Shown here in pieces: positions 1-5,181 of a DNA stretch of 6,906 bases. The position numbers and the translations under genes are program-made. Under the pieces are notes generated by a model. That model was not told the origin of the DNA and made no database searches. It saw only the letters and a program-made list of their open reading frames with translations. Each line of letters opens with the position of its first letter. Positions within the stretch are counted from its first letter, which is position 1. The stretch is from NCBI GenBank assembly GCA_003551785.1, contig PUNP01000937.1, forward strand, positions 1-6,906, in the 5' to 3' direction. This DNA comes from Candidatus Brocadiaceae bacterium. Its GTDB lineage: Bacteria; Planctomycetota; Brocadiia; SM23-32.

Positions 1-242
1 TACTCGAAACCCGCTTCGGTCACGTAGTTGTAGAATATTATTACAGTGTAAGCCCGCAGTTGGCTTCGCTGATCCGGAGGCAGCCAATATTAAGGATGCT
101 CAGCGGAGTAATTTTGCTGCCCGCTGTTGCTTTGGCCTACCTCCTGATCAACGGTTATTGGTCTGTTCTCATTTCGCTGCTTCTTTGCTTTGTCCTGAGT
201 TTTTTAAAGATTCATGTGAAAATAAATCACAAAGCACAATAG
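1..242 (+). CDS. 3' end of a protein with a CFI-box-CTERM-like tail (partial)
   Basis: The reading frame is open from base 3 to the TAG at 240-242, so the gene starts outside the window and about 79 residues are visible. The visible part runs RFGHVVVEYYYSVSPQLASL, then IRRQPILRML, then a hydrophobic stretch (about 35 residues rich in L, V, I and A) and a short basic end, KIHVKINHKAQ. The order R-x-G ... YY..SP.LA..I...P.LR ... LLP is what I remember of the C-terminal tail of CFI-box-CTERM proteins, which are exported or envelope-associated proteins of unknown function. The hydrophobic stretch looks like one or two membrane-associated helices. The TTG at base 60 is an internal leucine codon, not a start, because homologous-looking sequence continues upstream in frame. 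The gene converges on the sugar kinase, 27 bases away. The family call is from pattern memory only. Confidence 0.6.
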   Translation, partial: LETRFGHVVVEYYYSVSPQLASLIRRQPILRMLSGVILLPAVALAYLLINGYWSVLISLLLCFVLSFLKIHVKINHKAQ

Positions 243-269
243 CAATTGAGCAGATAAGAAGGTCAGTAA

Positions 270-286
270 TCAGCGCAATGCGCTGA
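270..286 (-). other. 7-bp hairpin overlapping the kinase stop codon
   Basis: Bases 270-276 (TCAGCGC) and 280-286 (GCGCTGA) pair perfectly around the loop AAT. The stem contains the kinase stop codon (complement of 270-272). It lies between two convergent genes, where a bidirectional terminator would be expected, but neither side has a clear T-run, so a classical intrinsic terminator is not supported. Confidence 0.35.
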
Positions 287-1397
287 CACCGCCACCGCTA
301 ACTGCGCGCTTAACCTCTTTTAGCACATCGGCTTGTTTCACCATTGAAGTGTCACCGGCGGTTGCCTGCACGCAAATGCCGTGTGCAGCACCCCATTGTA
401 CGGCATCAGCGGGTGATTCTTCATTAAGCAGAGCGGCCGCCGTGCCGGAAAGAAAGGAATCTCCGCCGCCGGTTCGGTCGGCTATCTCCACTTTACGGCG
501 CACTGGCGCTACATGCATTTTATCAGCGGCGACCTCATATAACACGGCTCCCCAGTTGATTATATCAGCACTGAGCGGTGTTCTGAGCTGCGTACCTATA
601 AGCTTGAGGTTGGAATATTTATCGGCCACGCGCCTGAGCATTTCTTTGTAAGCTTCCAGCCATGCCTCAAAAGACTCGTCATCAGCCTCTCGGGTTTCTT
701 CCCCCAGAGCGTCGTCGAAATCGTCCTGGTTGCCGACCAGAAAGTCGGTATGTTTCACGATTTCTTTATTCTGAGCTCGAGCTCTGTCTTTGTTTGGTTC
801 CACTTTTGAGCGATAATTGAGGTCAAATGAGCGAAAGACATCATAATCGCCGGCAATTTTGAATGCTTCCAACGCGACGGGCCCGGAAGTAGGAGAGATA
901 AGGGTGTAGATACCACCGGTATGGAACCATCTTACACCGTCCTTAAACAGTGACTCCCAATCGATGTCCCCGGATTCCAAATTACGTATAGCGCTGTGCG
1001 CGCGATAATATTCGGTAACGGAAGGTAATACCCCCTTTCCGCTCCAGGTGAAGTTAATACCGTTACATATAGTGCCTTTTTTATCAGTAGAAAACTTGCC
1101 TTTTCCATCATTATTAAACCAAATAATATTGGCAGTGTCGACGCCGCCTTCACGGAGTTGGTTCTCGATATTCCTTCCGATACCGTCGTCTACAAGGGCA
1201 GTAATAGCAGCGGTGCGCATACCGAAGCAGTAGCTGAGACCTTCAGCTACGTTGATCTCACCACCGCCGTGCCAAATGCGGCCCTGGCGCGCGCGAGCCG
1301 TTGGAACATCGCCGGGGTCGATTCGGAGCATTACTTCACCAAGAGAAATTTCATCATACCTGCAATCTTCCGCCTTCTTAATGTTCAGTTCATTCAT
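270..1397 (-). CDS. kdgK: PfkB-family sugar kinase, probable 2-keto-3-deoxygluconate kinase
   Basis: Predicted cytoplasmic ATP-dependent kinase of the ribokinase/PfkB family, 375 residues. Most likely it phosphorylates 2-keto-3-deoxygluconate to KDPG in hexuronate or pectin breakdown. Visible motifs: opening strand SLGEVMLRIDPGD; substrate-side glycines GGGEIN (residues 44-49); FDLNYRSK in the middle; NQDDFDDALG; and the anion hole with catalytic base DRTGGGDSF (307-315, base Asp313), where GGGD replaces the textbook GAGD, a variant common in KDG-kinase-like members. The late GDTSM resembles the GDxN of KDG kinases. The ATG at 1397 is preferred over an in-frame TTG at 1415, because an AGGAG Shine-Dalgarno (complement of 1406-1410) lies 8 bases before the ATG. 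Other PfkB sugar kinases (fructokinase, 5-dehydro-2-deoxygluconokinase) cannot be excluded. The gene is alone on the - strand, and its promoter region abuts the structured repeat at 1432-1684. Confidence 0.8.
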   Translation of the reverse strand: MNELNIKKAEDCRYDEISLGEVMLRIDPGDVPTARARQGRIWHGGGEINVAEGLSYCFGMRTAAITALVDDGIGRNIENQLREGGVDTANIIWFNNDGKGKFSTDKKGTICNGINFTWSGKGVLPSVTEYYRAHSAIRNLESGDIDWESLFKDGVRWFHTGGIYTLISPTSGPVALEAFKIAGDYDVFRSFDLNYRSKVEPNKDRARAQNKEIVKHTDFLVGNQDDFDDALGEETREADDESFEAWLEAYKEMLRRVADKYSNLKLIGTQLRTPLSADIINWGAVLYEVAADKMHVAPVRRKVEIADRTGGGDSFLSGTAAALLNEESPADAVQWGAAHGICVQATAGDTSMVKQADVLKEVKRAVSGGGVSALR

Positions 1398-1405
1398 AAA
1401 GTTTA

Positions 1406-1410
1406 CTCCT
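1406..1410 (-). promoter_or_regulatory. Shine-Dalgarno site deciding the kinase start
   Basis: On the - strand this reads AGGAG, with 8 bases before the ATG at 1397. It lies inside the longer alternative frame that begins with TTG at 1415, and so argues for the shorter protein. Confidence 0.7.
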
Positions 1411-1422
1411 GACAATAGTCAT

Positions 1423-1451
1423 GTTATAAGGATATCCTGCATATTTCATAA
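1423..1451 (-). promoter_or_regulatory. Candidate promoter of the sugar kinase with a 10-bp palindrome in its spacer
   Basis: On the - strand, TATAAC (complement of 1423-1428, 5 of 6 to the -10 consensus) lies 17 bases after TTATGA (complement of 1446-1451), a poor -35. The spacer holds the perfect palindrome AGGATATCCT (1429-1438), a possible operator. The spacer also contains the left outer arm of the structured repeat (1432-1448). The promoter call is tentative because the -35 is weak. Confidence 0.3.
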
Positions 1452-1684
1452 ACCAACGACAAAATTTAATATAACAAATTGAAAATCAATGTTTTAAGTA
1501 TCATTTTGAAGACTTTCAAGATTTAGAGTGTGTACCAGCGAGACCTTAAACGGCGGTTTACCCTGCGGGCGCGTTCTCAGCGGCGCATATGTGGCAAAAG
1601 TCTGCACTTGCAGTATACGAATACAGCGGCGTTTGACATTTGCCACATATGCACCACTGAAAACGCGTGAAATATGCAGGATAT
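1432..1684. repeat. Structured intergenic repeat, copy A (253 bases)
   Basis: Outer helix P1: 1432-1448 pairs perfectly (17 of 17) with 1668-1684; the right arm reads TGAAATATGCAGGATAT. A 121-base left domain (1449-1569) follows, with small hairpins at 1478-1490, 1503-1522 and 1547-1560 (TAAAC GGCG GTTTA), then CCCTGCGGG. Hairpin P2 pairs 1570-1602 with 1635-1667: 29 of 33 Watson-Crick, three C-A mismatches and one A-A. Its 32-base loop (1603-1634) contains CTTGCAGTATACGAATACAG and differs from copy B at one position. The loop itself can form CTGC ACTT GCAG and GTAT ACGA ATAC. There is no coding signal. It lies just upstream of the - strand sugar kinase. It could be a structured RNA family or a mobile palindromic element; the sequence alone does not decide. 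Confidence 0.8.
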
Positions 1685-2094
1685 TTAGTTTTCCCATCAC
1701 CGTGAATATTCAGTTACCCACGATACATAATCCCCAACGTAAAACCTGTGCCGGTGTATTGATGATTCATAGCTGCGGTTCGATTTCACACCACAGCCTT
1801 TTCAATACAACATGTGACACCAGGGATTAAATGGAATTATATTGTCAATGAATACAAAAAGCAAATGAGCGATTTACTTGTTTTATGTCGAGGGGGAAAT
1901 AACCTGTCCTCTGAAGCGCCTTTTGCCCGATCCATGACAACCGCTATATGTTGCAGTATATTCGACTTATAAGTCCTACGCATTTCCAGAGACAGCGCTC
2001 TGAAAATGGGGCGCCTGACGGCGCAGTACAGAATAAATATCCCAATTCATGATTCAGCTTAGTATTCTCTTCTGATTTTGGCCAATCATGATAA
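1685..2094. other. Gene-free stretch without recognised content
   Basis: I find no convincing gene here: reading frames are short and lack ribosome binding sites. Visible structure is limited to a perfect 12-bp palindrome GACTTATAAGTC (1964-1975), a hairpin CAGAG/CTCTG (1987-2002) and a hairpin GCGCC TGAC GGCGC (2011-2024). No tRNA or rRNA is seen. Confidence 0.5.
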
Positions 2095-2165
2095 CCACGG
2101 GGACAAGGTCCGTGGGGGGGAATCTCAACGAAGACATCAAACCTCGACGGGGCTTGTCCCCGTGG
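2095..2165. repeat. 13-bp perfect inverted repeat with a nested alternative hairpin
   Basis: CCACGGGGACAAG (2095-2107) is the exact reverse complement of CTTGTCCCCGTGG (2153-2165), separated by 45 bases. The left arm can instead fold locally: GGAC 2101-2104 with GTCC 2108-2111, and CCAC 2095-2098 with GTGG 2112-2115. A run of seven G lies at 2114-2120. It resembles the GC-rich palindromic repeats scattered in intergenic DNA of environmental bacteria; no family is assigned. Confidence 0.6.
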
Positions 2166-2219
2166 AAGAAATGACTGCCGGTTCGGTTCTGCAGTCAGGA
2201 CAGTCACGCTAACAGCCTT

Positions 2220-2345
2220 TGATTTCTGATATTTATGATTTTGAGCATTGCAATTTATTTAGAACTTGTCATTTTGGATTTGAGATTTCCGTTCCTTGGA
2301 CATTGGATATTGATCATTGGATATTGGATATTTGTCTTTCTTCGT
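2220..2345. repeat. AT-rich degenerate repeat tract
   Basis: The tract is built from variants of GATTT, GAGATTTC, CATTGG and ATATTGGAT. The clearest part is two tandem 14-base units at 2301-2314 and 2315-2328, which share CATTGGATATTG and differ only in the last two bases. It has no coding potential. Similar tracts are, to my memory, common between genes of planctomycetes and some deltaproteobacteria. Confidence 0.5.
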
Positions 2346-2416
2346 ACATCCTCAATTTGTTAACGATGTACGGAATCTAAGCGCCTATAAGTCATATGTT
2401 TCAGTCAGAAATCGAG

Positions 2417-2449
2417 AATTGGGCAACGGGCTTCGCGCCCTGGCCAATT
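2417..2449 (+). other. Long imperfect hairpin upstream of the FHA gene promoter
   Basis: AATTGG (2417-2422) pairs with CCAATT (2444-2449), CA (2424-2425) with TG (2441-2442), and GGGC (2428-2431) with GCCC (2437-2440). The loop is TTCGC, with one G-G mismatch and a two-base bulge. It is very stable for its size. It could end transcription entering from upstream, but only a short T-run (TTT) follows. It ends where the -35 of the candidate promoter begins. Confidence 0.5.
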
Positions 2450-2477
2450 TGAATTATGGTTTCAAAACAGTTATTAT
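2449..2477 (+). promoter_or_regulatory. Candidate sigma70-type promoter of the FHA-argC unit
   Basis: TTGAAT (2449-2454) and TATTAT (2472-2477) are separated by 17 bases, the optimal spacing. The -10 lies about 50 bases before the FHA start codon, leaving a short leader with an AAGGGG ribosome site. It is the best-placed promoter in the window, but it is read by eye only. Confidence 0.45.
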
Positions 2478-2529
2478 ATAGGAATTTAGTAATAACAAAA
2501 AAATTTCATTTTGGCTAAGGGGCGTATAG

Positions 2530-2838
2530 ATGAATAAGCAAAAAGACCCGGTGATACGTTCTGTAGGTGGTAAGGATGAAGGAAAGAGGTGGATATTATC
2601 CGAGTCCCAATTCCATGATATAGGGCGCAGTTCGCAAAATTCCATAGTATTACGCGATAAGACGGTTTCCAAGCGTCATGCATTGCTGGAAAATAAAGAC
2701 GGTATTTGGTTTATCAGTGATTTAAGCAGCAAACATGGGACTTTTGTCAACGACGAAAAAGTTGTGCAGAAAAAAGGCTTGTTTGCCGGAGACAGGATAC
2801 GTATTGGTGGAAGCCGTTTAGTTTATGAAGACCAATAA
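2530..2838 (+). CDS. Small stand-alone FHA-domain protein
   Basis: This 102-residue protein is almost entirely one forkhead-associated domain, a fold that binds phosphothreonine peptides and so reads Ser/Thr kinase signalling. The signature residues are in order: IGRSSQNSIVL (Gly32-Arg33), VSKRHA (Ser47, His50), DLSSKHGTFVN (Gly70-Thr71, Asn74), then GDRIRIGGSRLVYE. The usual SxNGT asparagine is His69, a common substitution. There is no signal peptide, membrane segment or effector domain, so it is probably a cytoplasmic adaptor. The ATG has AAGGGG (2517-2522) seven bases upstream. argC begins 17 bases after its stop, which suggests co-transcription. The partner kinase and target are not visible here. 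Confidence 0.85.
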   Translation: MNKQKDPVIRSVGGKDEGKRWILSESQFHDIGRSSQNSIVLRDKTVSKRHALLENKDGIWFISDLSSKHGTFVNDEKVVQKKGLFAGDRIRIGGSRLVYEDQ

Positions 2839-2842
2839 TTTA

Positions 2843-2847
2843 AGGGG
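2843..2847 (+). promoter_or_regulatory. Shine-Dalgarno site deciding the argC start
   Basis: AGGGG lies 7 bases before the TTG at 2855, between the FHA stop (2836-2838) and that TTG. An ATG at 2825 is in frame but lies inside the FHA gene without a ribosome site, and would add ten residues unlike the family N-terminus. Confidence 0.65.
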
Positions 2848-2854
2848 ACTAAAA

Positions 2855-3874
2855 TTGATTAAAGTAGGTATTGTAGGTGCTACTGCATACACGAGCAGAG
2901 AATTGATCAAACTGCTTTCGACGCACCCGGAAGTAGAGATTGTCCATTTAGGCGGACGCCGGGAGGGGAGGCCTGCGATATCGGAAATCTTTCCGTCGTT
3001 GCAAGGGCGTTGTCAGTTGAAATTAGGTGGGTTAGAGCCGGATTCCTGCGAGCAAAAACCCGATATAGCCTTCTTCACGCTCCCGCACGGGGTCAGTCAT
3101 CAATATGTACCAAAATATCTGGAAGCAGGGGTCAAATGTATCGACTTCAGTGGTGATTATCGTCTTAAAGATATTAAAACTTATGAAATGCACTATGGGC
3201 CCCATGGCGATGCAGAAAATATTAAAAAAGCCGTTTATGGTATCCCTGAACTATTCAGGGATGCGATTCGTGAGGCCAGGCTTGTCGCGAATCCCGGGTG
3301 CTATCCTACTTCAGTAATATTGGCCCTGGCCCCCTTGGTTGTCAAGGGATTGATAGATGCTGAAAGCATAATAGTGGATTCCAAAAGCGGTGTGAGTGGC
3401 CGCGGGAATAAGTTGAGTCAAGGCTCGCTTTACTGTGAATGCAACGAGAACACTTATGCATACAGTATAGGAAAACATCGCCATACACCTGAGATGACAC
3501 AAGGCCTGGAACTGTTGGGAGCAAAACGGGCAAATGTTCTTTTCGCCCCGCACTTGGTCCCTATGGACAGAGGTATTTTGAGCACTATTTACGTTCAGCT
3601 TACGGAAAATGAGATCGATCCCGGTTATTTGAACGCGGTGATGGCTGATTTTTATTCCAGCGAAAAGTTCATCAGAGTATTGGGGCCGCATCAGCAGCCA
3701 AAAACCAAAGACGTTTCAAATACTAATTTTTGCGATATTTCAGTTGAACCCGTCTCAAATTCGCGTGCGGTAGTTACTTGTGCGATCGATAATTTGGCAC
3801 GTGGAGCCGCCTCACAGGCAGTACAGAACATGAATGTGCTCATAGGAGCTAAGGAAAGTTTAGGTGTAATTTGA
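2855..3874 (+). CDS. argC: N-acetyl-gamma-glutamyl-phosphate reductase
   Basis: NADPH-dependent reductase of arginine biosynthesis, converting N-acetylglutamyl-5-phosphate to the semialdehyde in the cytoplasm. With the TTG start it has 339 residues, the normal length, and begins MIKVGIVGATAYTSREL. The dinucleotide loop is GATAYTS (8-14) rather than GATGYTG, a variant I associate with planctomycetes and Bacteroidetes. The active site is intact: NPGCYPTS with the nucleophile Cys149, KHRHTPE (207-213) with the catalytic histidine, and APHLVPMDRGILSTIY near residue 233. No other arginine genes are nearby, so the pathway is dispersed. The gene follows the FHA gene closely and is followed by a 402-base gap before rpsB. 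Identification is secure; the start codon choice rests on the Shine-Dalgarno site and the family N-terminus. Confidence 0.95.
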   Translation: MIKVGIVGATAYTSRELIKLLSTHPEVEIVHLGGRREGRPAISEIFPSLQGRCQLKLGGLEPDSCEQKPDIAFFTLPHGVSHQYVPKYLEAGVKCIDFSGDYRLKDIKTYEMHYGPHGDAENIKKAVYGIPELFRDAIREARLVANPGCYPTSVILALAPLVVKGLIDAESIIVDSKSGVSGRGNKLSQGSLYCECNENTYAYSIGKHRHTPEMTQGLELLGAKRANVLFAPHLVPMDRGILSTIYVQLTENEIDPGYLNAVMADFYSSEKFIRVLGPHQQPKTKDVSNTNFCDISVEPVSNSRAVVTCAIDNLARGAASQAVQNMNVLIGAKESLGVI

Positions 3875-3881
3875 CATAAAG

Positions 3882-3905
3882 GCTGATTTTAACTATATTA
3901 TCAGC
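3882..3905 (+). terminator. Weak hairpin downstream of argC
   Basis: GCTGAT (3882-3887) and ATCAGC (3900-3905) pair perfectly around a 12-base AT-rich loop, 7 bases after the argC stop. There is no T-run after it, so it may only protect the message end. A terminator role is a guess. Confidence 0.25.
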
Positions 3906-4014
3906 ACTAAAATGCGATAAGTCCTCAGTAAACCACGTAGCATAACCGCCGGCACAGGGCACGGTGGTGATATAGTAACGTGGTGTAGCCGTTAATCTTT
4001 GTCGTAAACTTTGT

Positions 4015-4043
4015 CGAAATCTTTGTCGGAGAAAAAGATTTCG
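4015..4043 (+). other. 10-bp hairpin competing with the long-range stem
   Basis: CGAAATCTTT (4015-4024) is the exact reverse complement of AAAGATTTCG (4034-4043), with a 9-base loop. Its left arm is part of the left 12-bp array, so this hairpin and the 36-bp stem cannot form fully at the same time. Confidence 0.6.
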
Positions 4044-4078
4044 CGTATTCTGATGGTACTGGTGGTTTTTAGAAACTC

Positions 4079-4107
4079 TTGACATGAGGATAACCGTAGC
4101 ATGATAT
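4079..4107 (+). promoter_or_regulatory. Candidate rpsB promoter
   Basis: TTGACA (4079-4084) matches the -35 consensus exactly. Seventeen bases later is TGATAT (4102-4107), a poor -10; CATGAT at 4100-4105 is an alternative with 15-base spacing. It lies in the loop between the inverted arrays. Transcription from it would put only the right-hand array into an rpsB leader of about 160 bases. Confidence 0.35.
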
Positions 4108-4264
4108 GTAGCGCACCAGATGCGAGGGGGGGCTGGCGATCGACAAAGATTACGACAAAGTTTACGACAAAGATTACGACAAAGTATGGTATCCAGCTTA
4201 ATGGTACAACGTGTTTCACTGAATATATATGTAAAGGTTAATAAGTTTTAACAATGTTTAAGTC

Positions 4265-4270
4265 GAGGAG
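4265..4270 (+). promoter_or_regulatory. Shine-Dalgarno site of rpsB
   Basis: GAGGAG lies six bases before the TTG start codon at 4277. No ATG or GTG in frame offers a better start for the family N-terminus, so this site supports TTG initiation. Confidence 0.7.
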
Positions 4271-4276
4271 TTACGT

Positions 4277-5071
4277 TTGTCAACTATAAATGCAAATGTA
4301 GAGGAATTGATAAAGGCAGGGGTGCATTTTGGGCATCGCAGCAGCCGCTGGAATCCTAAGATGAAACCCTATATTTTGAAGAAGCGCAATCTGATCCATA
4401 TCATTGATATCAAAGAGACCTTGCGCGGTTTAATTGCCGCAAGCATGGTTGTGGAAGAGATTGCAAGACGTGGTGAGTATGTCTTGTTCGTAGGTACAAA
4501 GCGACAGGCAAGGCAGACGACCAGGAAGGCCGCTGAACGCTGCGGTATGCCGTTTGTTACCGAGCGGTGGTTAGGTGGACTTCTTACCAATTACCAAACC
4601 ATACGCAGCCGGCTGGATCGACTCGATGAGCTTGAGGAGCTCGAAAGAACCGGACGTATAAACGAATTCAGTAAAAAAATGGTTTCCTCGTTCAGGCGCG
4701 AAAAACGCAAGATTCAGCGCAACCTCGGGGGCGTCAGGGATATGGACCGCCTGCCAGGGTGCCTTGTGGTCGTTGACCCTAATGAAGAAGACATTGCTTT
4801 GCGGGATGCTATTAAACTGCATATACCAACCGTCGCCTGGATGGACACTGATGGCGACCCCGATCAGGTCGATATACCTGTGCCCGCTAACGATGATTCT
4901 ATTTGCTCAATAGAGATATTCGTCAGAGAAATGGCGGATGCTGTCCTGAGAGGGAAAAAATCGGCCGATAATGATAGCAAATCAACAAAAAGCAAGAAGG
5001 CTGATCAAAACAAGGATACTAAAAAGAAGAAAGAAGCGAATGCCGAAAAGGCTGCCGCCGAGAGCGCATAA
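4277..5071 (+). CDS. rpsB: 30S ribosomal protein S2
   Basis: Structural protein of the small ribosomal subunit, bound late in 30S assembly and needed with S1 for initiation. The predicted length is 264 residues. Family features are clear: GVHFGHRSSRWNPKM (15-29), KRNLIHIIDIKET, VLFVGTKRQARQ, ERWLGGLLTNYQTIRSRL, NLGGVRDM, MDTDGDPDQVDIPVPANDDS and the closing SIEIFVREMADAVLRGKK. After that comes an extension of about 37 residues very rich in Lys, Ala, Ser and Asp, ending in AAAESA, which is probably disordered; such tails occur in several phyla. The start is TTG with GAGGAG six bases upstream, unusual for a highly expressed gene. It heads the rpsB-tsf-pyrH block. In E. coli S2 represses its own rpsB-tsf message through the leader; whether the arrays upstream serve such a role is unknown. 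Confidence 0.97.
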   Translation: MSTINANVEELIKAGVHFGHRSSRWNPKMKPYILKKRNLIHIIDIKETLRGLIAASMVVEEIARRGEYVLFVGTKRQARQTTRKAAERCGMPFVTERWLGGLLTNYQTIRSRLDRLDELEELERTGRINEFSKKMVSSFRREKRKIQRNLGGVRDMDRLPGCLVVVDPNEEDIALRDAIKLHIPTVAWMDTDGDPDQVDIPVPANDDSICSIEIFVREMADAVLRGKKSADNDSKSTKSKKADQNKDTKKKKEANAEKAAAESA

Positions 5072-5181
5072 TAATACAAAACTGATATCTCCCGTTAAAT
5101 AACCGAATGGTACCCGTGTTAGCTTCCATTAATCCGGGCGGAATCTGATTGTATTCCACCCCATTGGGTATATGTCTGGGT
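5072..5181 (+). other. rpsB-tsf spacer, first part, with hairpins
   Basis: GGGCGGAAT (5136-5144) pairs with ATTCCACCC (5153-5161) with one C-A mismatch and an 8-base loop. AATGG (5106-5110) pairs with CCATT (5126-5130). The palindrome GGGTTTAACCC (5178-5188) overlaps the left end of repeat copy B and would compete with its outer helix. There is no T-run typical of an intrinsic terminator, and no gene. Confidence 0.4.

Larger units (their letters stand above)
3993..4176. repeat. Inverted arrays of a 12-bp tandem repeat upstream of rpsB
   Basis: CTTTGTCG occurs at 3997, 4009 and 4021, exactly 12 bases apart. Its reverse complement CGACAAAG occurs at 4141, 4153, 4165 and 4177 (a fourth unit, ending at 4184), again 12 bases apart. 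Four-base spacers are TAAA and AAAT on the left, and ATTA, TTTA, ATTA on the right. The arrays are mutually complementary over 36 bp (3993-4028 with 4141-4176) with one A-A mismatch (4017/4152), enclosing 112 bases. Another 7-bp inverted pair, ACCACGT (3932-3938) and ACGTGGT (3978-3984), sits upstream. There is no coding signal. It may be a protein-binding array, an RNA fold in the leader of rpsB, or a mobile inverted repeat. Confidence 0.85.

Noticed and set aside
1432..1684. Copy A (and B at 5182-5433) as an integron attC site
   Set aside because: The elements are far longer than typical attC sites, no RYYYAAC/GTTRRRY pair sits at the ends, and no integrase or cassette array is visible.
1772..1790. 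GGTTCGATT resembling a tRNA T-loop
   Set aside because: The flanking bases cannot form a 5-bp T-stem and no acceptor or anticodon stem can be built around it.
1494..1830. Open frames on both strands across repeat copy A, and similarly 5231-5480 across copy B
   Set aside because: They overlap the hairpin on both strands, lack ribosome sites, and similarity between the copies follows the DNA fold rather than the protein.
1865..1972. 35-codon + strand frame beginning MSDLLVLCRGG
   Set aside because: No Shine-Dalgarno site, very short, no recognisable features, and its end lies in a palindrome.
1950..1975. Possible third copy of the conserved loop (TTGCAGTATA at 1951-1960)
   Set aside because: Only about ten bases match, and there are no flanking complementary arms or outer helix.
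1944..2207. 87-codon open frame on the - strand
   Set aside because: It runs across the GC-rich inverted repeat and hairpins, has no ribosome site and resembles no family; its codons appear to be a by-product of the repeat.
3993..4184. 12-bp repeats as a CRISPR array
   Set aside because: Repeat and spacer lengths are far too short (8-base unit, 4-base spacers), half the units are inverted, and there are no cas genes.
3849..4219. Minus-strand open frames over the rpsB upstream arrays
   Set aside because: The translation is a low-complexity VVIFVVNF repeat produced by the 12-bp units; no start signals are seen.
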